Of a stretch of DNA of 33,115 nt, positions 8,370 through 18,900 are shown in pieces. Position numbers and translations under genes: made by a program. The stretch's first letter is position 1, and each line of letters opens with the position of its first letter. This DNA is from Gryganskiella cystojenkinii (lineage: Eukaryota; Mortierellomycota; Mortierellomycetes; Mortierellales; Mortierellaceae): assembly GCA_015852425.1 (NCBI GenBank), contig JAAAIG010000320.1:1-33115 (forward strand), written 5' to 3'. Under the pieces are notes generated by a model. The model saw only the letters and a list, made by a program, of their open reading frames with translations. It made no database searches and was not told the origin of the DNA.

Positions 8370-10356
8370 TCAAGGGAAGCTTCCACCAAGCGAGTAGTTG
8401 ACTTGCCTGAGCGGTGTCACAGGTGCGGTACCAGTACTCGAGTTGTTACTGTTGTTGCTGTTGAAGTTGTTGTTGTTGTTAGTGTTGTTATTGTTTGGAT
8501 AACTGTTGTTGTTCATGTTGTTATTGTTGCTGTTGCCCTGGAAACTGGAGGGACCGGAACCGCCCTGGTTGTTGTTGTTACCAAAGTTGTTGTTACCGAA
8601 ACTGTTCGGCGCGCTGTTAAAGTTGTTGTTCCGGTTATTGTTGTTCATGTTGTTGTTATGGTTCATGTGATTACCCATACTGTTGTTGTTGTTGTTGTTC
8701 TGGAAGTTGTTGTTGTTGTTGTTGTTGGGTCCGTTACCGGGGAAACCGTTGGGAGGCCTTTGTGAAAAGTTGGGACCGTTGTTATGGTTCACATTGTTGT
8801 TGTTAGGTCCAGGTGATGATTGAGGGAAACGGTTCATGTTGTTGTTATTGTTATTGTTGTTCATGTTGCTGTTATTGGGACCCCCGAAATTGTTGTTGCT
8901 TGGTCCGCCAAAGTTGTTGTTGTTACTGTTGGGTCCACCAAAGTTGCTGTTGTTGGGTCCTCCGAAGTTATTATTATTGTTGTTGTTATTGGGCCCTCCA
9001 AAGTTGTTGTTTCCACCTGATGGGAAGTTGTTGTTGTTATTATTGTTTGGAGGGTAGTTGTTGCTGTTGTTTGGTGGGTAAGGACCATTGTTATTCATGC
9101 TGTTGTTGACAGGCACATGAGGCATCTGAGGCATATGGTTGGGGAATCCTCCAGCAGGTGGCCCGGAGACAGGCCCAGGACCGCCGAATGCGCCACCGAT
9201 TGGCGGTACGTTAGGTCCGCTGAATGGGATTGCGGCATTGTTGGGGAACGGACTTCCATTGGGTAGGAACGGTGCTGGTGCGTTTCCAAAACCAGGAGTA
9301 AATCCGCCGGGTCCAGACATGGGCGGTGGTGCAGCGCCGAACTGAGGGATAGGCGTCATTGGTTGCTGAGATGGGAAAGGCCGAGGGGTATAGGCGCCAG
9401 CATGATAAGTGTTGGCAGAGGTTGGGATCGGGGGTCCACCCATGTGCATCATTCCTGGACTGCCACCAAAGTTGTTGAAGGGTGGCGACTGAGGCATACC
9501 TCCTGGAGCACCTTGGAATCCTGGTTGGTTGTATCGAAGAGGAGTCTGCATCTGGACCTGAGAGGGAGGAGGGGTTCCTCCAGCAGGTGGGGGTGGTGCC
9601 TAATGGTCAAAGTAAAAAAGCAAGGTATCCGCGGGCAGATATAGGGGGAGATGAGTGAGTCAGATATGAGAGGGTCTAGGCAAAATCCAAAAGTCCCAAG
9701 TCGTGCAAGATCAATGGACTTGTATTGTTTCCATACCGCGGCATAAAAGGTCAACTCGAAATAGATGTCGCCCGAAGCAGTGCCCTTGAACTTGATTGGA
9801 AACCAGACTGAGATGGCGAAGCGTATGCATGTGAGGATTCGGGAGTCTGTTAGTACGATGGTCGTTCCTAGCCATCTCTCTGGAACAATGCTTTTTTTTT
9901 GGAGGTCCTGCCATAGATCAATTACCATCAAGTTCGCCCTTGTCAATGACTTCGTTCAGGAGAAGGACGCCCTCGCCAATCAACTCGTTTTGCTTGCCCT
10001 CGTTGTAGACGCTAACTTGCATGTCCAACTGACCCTGAAACACGTCGAGACGAAGCTGAATATGAATGAAGAAAAACGAGGAAACATACAGGAGAACAGG
10101 TCAGCATTAAAAAAAAGAGTTTTCATTACTTGCCAGGCATGCAAAAAAAGAATTAAAAGAGATGATCCATCCGAGTGCTTGCCTCCTGGTCCCACTCTGG
10201 CTCGACGGATGCAACGAGCGAGGCACGGGTACGTTTCTTTTGGTCGCCGAGCTTGAGCTGGACATAAGGGGACTGTTTGCCACCGATCCTGTTGACGAGC
10301 TTGCGACCCTTGATGGGAATAGCGACCAGCACACCGAGCTTATGGGGTGTACTCAT
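8370..10356 (-). CDS. fic1: C2-domain cytokinesis protein, Inn1/Fic1-like, with Asn-rich tail
   Basis: Four exons are proposed: 10356-10183, 10055-9926, 9807-9737 and 9599-8370, giving 534 residues. All junctions keep frame. Residues 1-125 form a C2 domain typical of the Inn1/Fic1 ingression family: a start like KLGVLVAIPIKGRKLVNR, then QSPYVQLKLG, EPEWDQE, LDMQVSVYNEG, GEGVLLLNEV and IYFELTFYA. In yeasts these proteins sit at the bud neck or division site and couple ring constriction to septum synthesis through a proline-rich tail that binds SH3 proteins. Here the tail opens with APPPPAGGTPPPSQ, is Gly/Pro/Met-rich to about residue 285, and becomes a long Asn/Gly tract (about 289-512). Intron 1 is GC-AG: AG|GCAAGC donor at 10182, acceptor before 10055. 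The family call is by motif recognition; the septation role is inferred. Confidence 0.75.
8440..9110. repeat. (GTT)n/(AAC)n trinucleotide tract coding poly-Asn
   Basis: Dense, interrupted GTT/ATT repeats on the plus strand read as AAC/AAT (Asn) codons in the minus-strand gene. They are interspersed with FGGPN motifs. The tract spans about 220 codons. Antisense Val/Leu/Cys-rich open frames through this interval are artefacts of the repeat. Confidence 0.85.
10056..10182 (-). other. GC-AG intron within the C2-domain gene
   Basis: The exon ends ...CAGGAG and the intron starts GCAAGC, matching the GC-donor consensus AG|GCAAGT at all but the last base. The acceptor is ATTCAG at 10056-10061. Splicing joins PEWDQE directly to LRLDVF, the conserved C2 continuation, with no frame change. 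No GT donor nearby gives this junction. Confidence 0.75.
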
Positions 10357-11942
10357 GGTTGTTTGTTGATGAGAAAGAGAGGGAGGGGATGGATGGTTGG
10401 ATGGATGGATGGAGAGGAAAGAGGGCGGATGATGACAATTCGGTAGAATATTAAGAGGGAAAAAATCAAATTTTTATTTTTATTTGCCCACCGAGCGTGA
10501 GAGCATACAAACAATTTTTTTTTTTTTTGTGCATCCCTTTTGGCTCATCTCAATCCACATCCCGTCTCTCTCTCTCTTTCTTCCTCTCTCCTCATCAGCA
10601 AGTCATTCTGGAGCTGAGCATGAAAAAAACATCAGCCAAGACGTCCATGAATAGATCTGATTGATGAACAAATGAACTCCAGCACGCGTGCTGTTTTCAG
10701 AGTTGCTGTGCATGAGCAAAACAAACAACGGCAACTCTCTAACTTCAGCCCCTGTGAAGAACGAAGCGCCAATATCCCCTCAACAGTCAACAGGCAGTCC
10801 TAGTCTTGGTTTTGTCCCAGGGGAAAGGTTAGTTGTGGCAGTGCAAGCAGAAAACAGTGTGATAAAAAATTAAAAAACGTGCTCACAATGGCAAAGCACC
10901 GACAGCGATCAAAAAACAAAAGGGGAGTGGGACGGGATCAACCCAACCTGGACTAAAGAAAGCAAATCGCGTCGTTTTTTCCATGCTCCGAAGCATCACT
11001 AGCGTCATGGCGCTAGAAATAGGGGCAAGAGCCTTTTTTTTTTTGAGACGTTTACCGCACAGCAGTCTTTCCGAACAGCCTGGCGCAGGGCGCCGCCCTC
11101 CATTCTCTTTTGAGTAGATTTTAGCCCTCACTCTATTCTTGCCTCCTCAGAGAATGCCCTTGGGGCCTGGGCTTGACCCACTTTGCCTCTAGAAGAGCAC
11201 GTGATTTGGTACCGCCGCCGCCGCCACCAAAAAAGAGAGTTCGCGACCTGCACCACAGAAACATGTCCTTTTTTTGATTCCCTAATTCAACTCTCTTTTG
11301 GAACGACCTATCACTTTACAGGAGCTGTTTGTCGCTGTCCCTGCTGGCCAGGTCAATGGCATAGATTCAATCAATCGTCATGAATCCGTAACCGTTTTGG
11401 CGTCTTTCTTTGACTTTGCTGTCTCCTCCGCTGGTTTCACTTACTATTTTTACAATCGTGCCTGAAGACTGACGACACCTGACTGGCTGACGTTGACACC
11501 AGAACGGACTCTACCCCACTTATCAGGATGGATTTCTGGGGCTCTGTATTTCCTGAACGAGACTAGTCTGGACTACGCGCCTCTGTACGCCTTGTTCCTC
11601 CTCTACTTTGCTCTATCTTGAAGTATGAGACAGTGGGGACTCAGACTCATCATCATACCTTTACCAACTTTAGGTCCAAAGGTACTGCTCTCCCTCTATC
11701 GACCCAAAACTGCCTGTTCATATCAACTCCGTCCGGTTTCTCAACACTTTTCTCGGTAACGCCCACCCTGCACTTCCAACTCTCATTGGTGCAGGGGCAA
11801 ATATTTGATAAAATGGAGCGAGTAATTCTCTTTTTCTTTTCAAACTTTCTGTTCACTTTTTTCTTCTTTTCTGTTCATATCTGTCTTTTCTCTTCATCTC
11901 TCTTTCTCCCCATTTTCCTCCACTCACCTTTAATTTATCATA
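10357..11942. other. Long non-coding divergent promoter region
   Basis: 1.6 kb separate the minus-strand C2 gene from the plus-strand surface-protein gene. Contents include a GGAT microsatellite (10387-10414), T runs (10516, 11034), a TCTC tract (10566-10590), a CACGTG E-box palindrome (11198-11203) followed by a CCG/GCC run (11213-11228), and a strongly pyrimidine-rich leader (about 11820-11940) before the downstream ATG. Open frames lack conserved features. No tRNA-like fold was recognised. Confidence 0.55.
10387..10414. repeat. GGAT tetranucleotide microsatellite
   Basis: An interrupted (GGAT)n run just upstream of the C2-gene start codon, within its 5' leader or promoter. Likely length-variable. 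Confidence 0.7.
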
Positions 11943-13250
11943 ATGCTTTTCAACATTGCCTCTACTGCCTTGGTCGTCCTCGGAACCGCCGCTGTCTCAG
12001 CTGCTGCCCCTAACAACGGACAGATCTGCCAGATCACCAGCGCCTCCAATTGGTGCATGATGATGCCTCCTATGGCTGGGTATGGATCACATAGCAATTA
12101 GAGGTCTCTTTACTTGATGAACACACATCACTACTCGAATCCTCTCGCTAACTGTTTTTCTCCAACTGCCCATTCCCAAACCAATAGTGGTGACATTGTA
12201 AGACCCCGGCGACTTCATGCTCTCATGAAGGGCACGAGGATGATGTTGTTGTTGTCCACAGTGTCGGTTCCTTCATGTTTTGTTTATAGAGACTTACATT
12301 ATTTGCATTTCTTGCTTTCAACCAGGCTCAAAACGAGGACAGAGCTATCGCTTTCTGCACTAACCCTGATGCCAAGGCCCCTGGTGCCAAGATCTTCCCT
12401 GAGGGATTCATCAAGTCTGCTATCTTTGCCTCTGGCAACGGTTATGTTCAGATCACCGGACAGATTGACCGCACCAAGTACTCGCTCTCTGACAATGATC
12501 AAGGTGGTCAATACGACATCCGCGCTCCTGTCGGTAAGTTCGCCTAAAAACAAAAACAAACTCTTTGCTCTCAACCTCTGACCTCATCGAATACTCCTCC
12601 ACCCGAGAGCCTGTCTTCCTTTTACCAACTCTTTCCTTCTCTCGTTTCTCATTCTTTCTATTGATGTCCTTCCAGGCTCTGCTTGCGCCGGATACAACCA
12701 CTATGTCAACTTGATCGAGCCCCACTCCAACACATACTGCATCCGTTGCTGCAAAGAGAAATCTGACTGCAACACTGGAAAGAGCACTTATGGTTGTGCC
12801 TTCATCGTCCCCGGTGACTATTCCGACTTGAAGACCGACCCAGCCAAGCCCGTTGTTCCTGTAAGGAGACTGAAAGAACGAAAGAGTCTGACAAAAGGAA
12901 GATTGATTCTCTACTGCATTATGATCTCAAAATCAAGAGGAACTTCTGAACTCACTCGTCATTTTATTTTTCCCTCCATTTTTTCCCCCCATCTCAATAC
13001 GTTTTTATCATAGACCACCATTGCCGCTCCTGTCACTGAATCTGCCTCGGCTTCGATCCTTGTCTCGGCCTCGACCACTGTTCTTGTCCCTTCGTCCTCG
13101 ACCACTGGTGTTGCTACCTCTGCTGTCACCTCTGTCACCTCCACCTCTGCCGGATCCAAGCCCACCAACGGTGCTATCTCTCAGGGTCAGTCCAAGGTTG
13201 CTGTCGGTGTTGCTGCAGCTGCTGGTGCGTTTGCTCTTCTTGCCCTCTAA
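11943..13250 (+). CDS. Secreted cysteine-rich GPI-anchor-like surface protein
   Basis: Five exons are proposed: 11943-12079, 12188-12197, 12326-12533, 12676-12860 and 13014-13250, giving 258 residues with every junction in frame. Residues 1-20 are a signal peptide (MLFNIASTALVVLG...VSA). The ectodomain (about 21-175) has nine cysteines, including YCIRCC, SDC and YGC, and motifs such as PEGFIKSA, GQYDIRAP and EPHSNTYC. The Ser/Thr/Val/Ala-rich stalk (about 183-235) and the hydrophobic C-terminus ending AFALLAL indicate a GPI-anchored wall or membrane protein. The motif order recalls fungal 'macrophage-activating glycoprotein'-like proteins, but that is a tentative resemblance. The ligand or function is unknown. 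The 10-nt second exon supplies part of the GGDI motif. Confidence 0.8.
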
Positions 13251-13355
13251 GTCTAAAAAAGAGCAGATAAGAAATATCGCCGTCATATCTCAGCGGATGC
13301 TGCTCGAGTCTGTGTCCCTGTTAGACCATGTATCATAAATCACCTTCATTTTTAA

Positions 13356-13361
13356 AATAAA
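13356..13361 (+). terminator. Polyadenylation signal AATAAA for the surface-protein gene
   Basis: AATAAA begins 106 nt after the TAA at 13250, in an AT-rich 3' flank that converges with the SNARE gene on the other strand. Confidence 0.5.
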
Positions 13362-13584
13362 ACAATACCATCTCATCGAACTCTGTAAAAGCCCCTCTAA
13401 TTGCTCGCAGTGCTTATTAAGTTGATCAATAGCCCGAAGAGTATTATTTACAAACGAGATTTTTTTAATAGTGAAGAAAGAGACCTTTTGTACAGAAAAT
13501 GGAAGTGAGATGGAGAAGAAGAGAAGCAACGACGAGAGGCGAAAGTCGCTCTAGTAGTTAATGGATCATGACTTGTATGCCATT

Positions 13585-14759
13585 TTACTTGGACTTGACA
13601 ATTGGTACTAATGAGAGAAAGGAGATAGGAAAAACAAAAATAAATAGTAAAAGCAAAAAAGATAGTTTGTCAAAGAGTCAGTAACTTGTGGATGAGAAGT
13701 TCTTGCTTCAAGTCAAACAGAAAGAGAAAAAAAACATGAGAAAGAGGAAGACGTCTTACCGATGATGATAACCAAAAGGAGGATGACACCGAGGGCAATG
13801 ATGATGCGCCACTTCATGTTCTTCATCCACATCTGACGACGGACACCAGAGGCGCCTTTGCGGAACTGAACAGCGCCCATCTCCAGATCAGCTATTTTAG
13901 CGCAAACAGAAACAGTTTTTGTCAGCTTTTCCGTTATTTGAGCGCCAAGACACACATGTATCAATTCCGTCTCTTTTTTCCCGTCTGTCATCTTTTGGTT
14001 GGTGTATGGACCATTGCGTTTGCGATTAATCGATTCCGTATTGCTTTAGGTGAATGATAAACGCTTTCCCATTCACTGCAAACATCTATGCTTGTCTGTG
14101 TCTTGCTGTTTGTTGTTGCGTCTGTACGATTGTGTCGGATATTTCTGAACCGACTGGAAGGGGCGAGGGTTTGTCTTAGGCTGTGGGCTTTTTGCGCTTT
14201 TTTTTTATTGTTTTCCGTCTCGCAACAAATTTCCTGTTTTGCTTTTTTTGTTGTTGTTGTGGTGATGTTCAAGCAAAGCAAGTACAAATATTATGACTTA
14301 CTGGTCTTGTTTTGAAGAGTGTCGAGCTTCTCGCCGCGGTCTCGAACAGAGTCAATCTACAAATGTAAAGAAACAGAGGGTAAAAAAAAAAAGAGATGAA
14401 TGAGCTTTGCTTTGTGGTAAACTTCGCGCTCAGACCAACTACAGCTGCACAACTCTGCTCATTCTTTTTTTTTGTTCCCATGGCTGAGCAGTTTCAAGAG
14501 TTCGGTTCGGGACATTACGTTCTGTTGCATGATGCCGACGACATCGTTAACTTGTTGTTGCAACTGAGCCGTCTTTGAAGACGAAGCAGAGCCAGTGTGA
14601 GGGTCGTAGGGGGTGTTGGTGGGAGAAGGAGACGACCTAATGGGAGGCAATGGGGACAAAAGAGGAATGAGATAAAGTCAGTTTGGTTTGTGCTGTCTCT
14701 TACTAGTCGCACAGAAGAAGCCAAAGCAAAGTATCTTGGAATCTACTAATATCGTACAT
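13585..14759 (-). CDS. SNC1: Synaptobrevin/VAMP R-SNARE (Snc1-like)
   Basis: Exons: 14636-14519, 14356-14302, 13891-13760 and 13607-13585, plus a proposed first exon ending at 14758 that supplies only AT of the start codon (AT|G). The product is about 109 residues, a normal length for fungal Snc-type v-SNAREs. A Ser/Pro-rich N-terminus is followed by a SNARE motif (about 22-82; KTAQLQQQVNDVVGIMQQN, then VRDRGEKLDTLQNKT) with the zero-layer Arg in DRGEKL. A juxtamembrane RRQMWMKNMKWR follows, then a single C-terminal transmembrane anchor (about 87-104) and a short KSK tail. It mediates fusion of secretory and endocytic vesicles with the plasma membrane by pairing with Q-SNAREs. The four downstream exons are secure. 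The start is an inference, because exon 2 has no in-frame ATG before the SNARE motif. Confidence 0.85.
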
Positions 14760-15962
14760 TTGATTTGGAGTTGCGAGAGGTTGTTGTCGAGAGTTGAGAG
14801 ACAAAGAGTAGGGATGTACAAAAAGAGTTGGAGAGAGAGAGAGAGAAGAGAAGAAACTAGAGGGCACAAGGCCAAGAAAAGTATTCGAGGGTCACGTGTA
14901 AAAAGTATTTTTGGAGTTGGCGACGATGACGGTATTGATTTTTTTGAGTGACCTCAGAGACATCTTTTTTTTTTTTTTCTGTCGGCTCGCAACCTTCTTC
15001 TTCTTGACAGGACGAGGGGTTCTCAATTGTGGCTGTGTTCTTCTCCATGATTGGAAAAAAAAATCCACGACGACGACCTTATCTGTAGGGGGTCTGGGCT
15101 TTTTCTTGGCACATGCAAGTCAAACAATGGTTCCCCTCGAAAATTGGGACGGGTCCACTCGGATGTAGATTGTGGATCGATTTTTTTTCATCGAACGGGA
15201 TGTGTCAGCCGAGAGGTGGAGGGATAGAAAGATAGTCAGAGAACTTCGGCTCACAAGCAGAGGATCCTCGGTTCCCAGCTTGTCTCGATCTCTCTGCTCT
15301 CTCTCTCTCTCCTTCTACTTGCATTTCTCTTGAATAGAGAGTGACTTCTGGAAAAGAATGATCTTTGTTTTGGAGGCATACCGAACAATGAAAACGTGCA
15401 CAAAAGAAAGGATCAACAGTGAGTTTGTCTAGGCTGAACAATTCACCCCTCTGTTTGTTGAACAAAAAAAAACAATCCGCAACAAGAGCAGACAACCCAG
15501 AGAAAATGGCAAAATATCGTATCGATTTTTCCCTCTGTCGCACAAAGAGAGGAAAGAAAAATGGAAGAGAGACACAGAAGGGGAAAAGGAAGAATAGTGG
15601 GAGAGTGTCGAAAAGCGCGAAAGCACGCAAGAAGGTCGTCCAAGAGAAAAATGCGTTTTCCGACACCACTTCCAGACCTGTCAGCTTCGGCTGTCAACCC
15701 GGGGAGGGAGAGTCAATTTTTTTTTTTTTGCATTCATTGGTTCTATTTTTTTTTTTTTTACTTCTTACCATCGCCTTTGCTCCACACAGTGACTTCTTCC
15801 TCAATCGCTCCACACTGTCCTCCCTCCTTTCTTTCCTCCTCCTCGTTCTCCTCAGTGACCTCCTCCACTCCTTTCCTGCTCTTTGATTCCACACCCGACA
15901 ATCAGCAGAAATCCTTATCCCGACATCTTCCATCAACAGCAAGGCGCAACGCACTCTGACGA
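14760..15962. other. Divergent promoter between the SNARE and zinc-cluster genes
   Basis: 1.2 kb of non-coding DNA between two divergently transcribed genes. It contains a GAGA tract (14832-14850), a CACGTG palindrome (14893-14898), several T runs (14966-14979, 15719-15730, 15748-15759), a CTCT tract (15295-15312) and a pyrimidine-rich leader (about 15770-15890) before the zinc-cluster ATG. Open frames here are low-complexity and show no family features. Confidence 0.5.
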
Positions 15963-18900
15963 ATGGCCGACTCGAAGCGGCTCCGGGTGTCCAAGGTCCG
16001 TTGATATGATTGAACCCTGCGCACCACAATACCTTGCCCTTGCATGGCCCTCCTTTGATTGCATATTCTTGTATTTATCCGAATAGTTCATTCGCATCGG
16101 ATCTCTCGCCTCTAATCTCTGTATTTCTTTATATTTTCTGCTTCCATTCCCTTTTCTCGCTCCTTTTATTATCCCTCGAATACAGGCCTGTGACTCTTGC
16201 CGGAGGAAAAAGGTCAAATGCGGTAAGGCTGCCCTTTGCCCTTGCTGTCCTCTCTGAACGGCTCACCTTCGAACCCCCTTCATTGCTCTTTTCTCTGCTA
16301 TACCTTGTCCTAACAATTCACTTGCGAACAAAAAAAAATAGATGCTATTCATCCGGTCTGCACCAACTGCGAAACCTTCAACTACGAATGCAAGTGAATC
16401 TTTACCCAAGTTGTGTCAGAATGAATTTCAATGGACAGCGCAGACAGTGGACAGAGGGACTCAATATGGAATCACTCTTTTTTTTTGACAACACATAGGC
16501 ACATACAACGACCCGACTAAGAAACGCGGACCGCCAAAGGGTAAGCGTAGTTTCTTATTTGTCAATCAATTTTTTTTTCCTTCTCCTGTCATCTGATATC
16601 ATGGCCAGACGCATAACTCAAGGTGTTTACATTTATTATATCTCCTCATCAAACTCACTCATTACCATTTGCTAACGCTTCTCAGGAAAACTTGTCCCAA
16701 TGATGACAGGTTATATCGAGGCTATCGAGGCTCGTCTTCATCGCATGGAGGGACTCTTGGGAGGTCTCGTCAAGGATAAGGACCCTCGAGCCGAGATCGT
16801 GCGCGCTGAACTGGATGCCATGGCTCGTGAAGCCGAGATGACAGGACTGAAACTAAGGCGATCCAAGGTCTATGAAGAGATCAACAATGTATGTTTTGTC
16901 CTCCATTTTGGATTTTTTGTTGTTGCTATTGGAAACCTTCCAAGAGGATTTCAATCGGAACGGGGGCATGTGAGCATGTTGGAAAGGAAACAGGATCTAT
17001 GCTCCGCTTTTTCTTTGTTTTTGTCGGATCATGGAAAACAATGAAATATCAGACCGGGCCCTTTCCATGGACGTCTCGCTAATGTTCTTTTCTGTGACCC
17101 CCTTTCCCCCCTTTTTTGTTTTCTTAGGCTATGGCTGCTTCGGGATCCACCTCTGCTTCCACAAAGTCATCCGAAAATGGGTCAGAACCAGGATCGAGTT
17201 TACCAGCGGACTCAACGAGGACTCAACCTCCGCAGACACAACCACCGCCACAGCAGCAACAACATCAACGCCCGCAATCGGTGCATCAGACTCAGCAACA
17301 ACAGCAGCAGCAGCAGCAACAGCAACAGCCACAGCTGAGACAACCCTTGCCCTTACCTGCTCTTCCACCTCATCACCAGCAGACTTCTCTGCAGAAGCAA
17401 CAGCAGCAACAGTATCAATCACGGCCACTGCAGACATCTGCTCTTGCTCCTACTTTACAGCAGCAACAGGGTCAACAGCATTATCCTGCTATCTCATCCG
17501 CTCATCAGCAGTCCGGACGTATGGGCAACCAAGGCCCACCTTATCGAACTCATCCTGGTTCAACCGGTCATGAAGACTCTAGCTCGAGTTTTCAAGGGTC
17601 GACTTCAAACAAAGGGCAACCAACGCTTCAAACCTTGTCTGCCAGTAGTTCACGTCGTCCTAGTCCATACCATCCATACGAGAGTCCTCGACACCCCCGA
17701 TCTCCTATTCAATCCCATCCGCAGCAACCCCACCAGCCTCAGCATCAACCGCAGCACCGACCTTCTTTGACGCAGGTACCAAACGGATCAAATGACGCCT
17801 ACGGTAACCAACAGCAGCATCATTATAATTCACCGTACGGGCAAAGCATAGGTGCTTCAAACAACCGTGATTCACAGGAAAATCAACAGGCGTACAGCCG
17901 CGATCAATATATGCGGGAGCCTGATTATCGTCGAGCCAACAGCAGTGGAAACACCAGGCCATACGACTACCGGAGTTCAAAGAGTTACTCTGCGATGGAG
18001 AGTCACCGAATTGTCACTCATCGACCCTCACTGGCTGCACATCAACTGTCGAATCCACTTACAGGATATATGCCAATAGATGACAACAAGGACAAAGAAG
18101 AGTCGTTAATTATGCCGTCAATGGACGTCATGGATCACCTGCTGAGGGTTCATTTCCGTTCGATCCACCCGGTATTACCCATGTTGCACTTCAAGACCCT
18201 CTCAGATCAAATCCACCGGAACGAGTCTCCTCCCTCCCATCTGTTGTTTGCTGTGCTTGGGCTCTCGTCTCGTTTCAGCGACAATCCCGTTTTCCGAACA
18301 CCTCAGCTTGGTGCGGACAAACCGCCCTGCGCCATCTTTTACGAGCGAGCCAAGCATTTTATCAAGGACGAATACGATAACTCGCAGCTGGCAACGGTTC
18401 AAGCCCTCCTCCTGATTGCGGTTCAACAAATGGGATTCTGCGAGAGTCAACGGGCATGGTTATGTGTCGGCATGGCCATCCGCATGGCTCAGGATCTTGG
18501 TCTGAATAAGGAGTCATCCGAGCAGGAAAAGTCCCGGAATCGACTTCAAGCCGAGTTGAAAAAGCGGACATGGTGGTCTATCTTTGTCATTGAGCGGTTG
18601 CTCTGCGCCGGTCTCAACAGGTAAAATTGCAACTTTACCATCAATTCTCAATGGGGATTATATTTGTTCCGTAATGCGGGGGAAGCGAAACTAAAACTGT
18701 GGCATAAATCCATTTTTTTTCTTCTTAGACCGTTGACCATTACCCACAAGGACTGCGAGATTGAATACCCAGAATTGGAGGATGAAGAGATCGACATGCC
18801 TCTGGGCAGTGCTCCCATTACTCGCTCTAGCGTCATCTCCAACTTTATGCATATGATCAAACTTTCCAAGATACAGGGAAACATTCTCGAGTTTATCAAG

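Noticed and set aside
8813..9109. Plus-strand open frame rich in Cys and Tyr, resembling a cysteine-rich peptide
   Set aside because: It is the antisense reading of the Asn-codon repeat (GTT/TGT/TTG phases); the neighbouring frames give Val- and Leu-rich shadows.
11213..11228. GCC/CCG run near 11213 as a coding Pro/Ala tract
   Set aside because: No open frame with a start and conserved context includes it; treated as promoter low complexity.
14637..14703. 67-bp intron with the strong CTA|GTAAGA donor in the SNARE gene
   Set aside because: Joining it to the required exon frame creates TAG at the junction, so it cannot be coding; it could only matter as a non-coding alternative isoform.
14857..15048. 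ATG-started minus-strand frame as the first exon of the SNARE gene
   Set aside because: It runs into a stop with no donor that joins the SNARE frame, and its sequence is unlike known v-SNARE N-termini.
16395..16498. Canonical GT donor at 16394 for intron 3 of the zinc-cluster gene
   Set aside because: Together with the only good acceptor it shifts the frame and yields a stop in the next exon, while the GC donor restores the conserved Cys.
17129..17437. Minus-strand Ala/Val-rich open frame
   Set aside because: It is the complement of the CAG/CAA repeat in the zinc-cluster gene and has no independent features.
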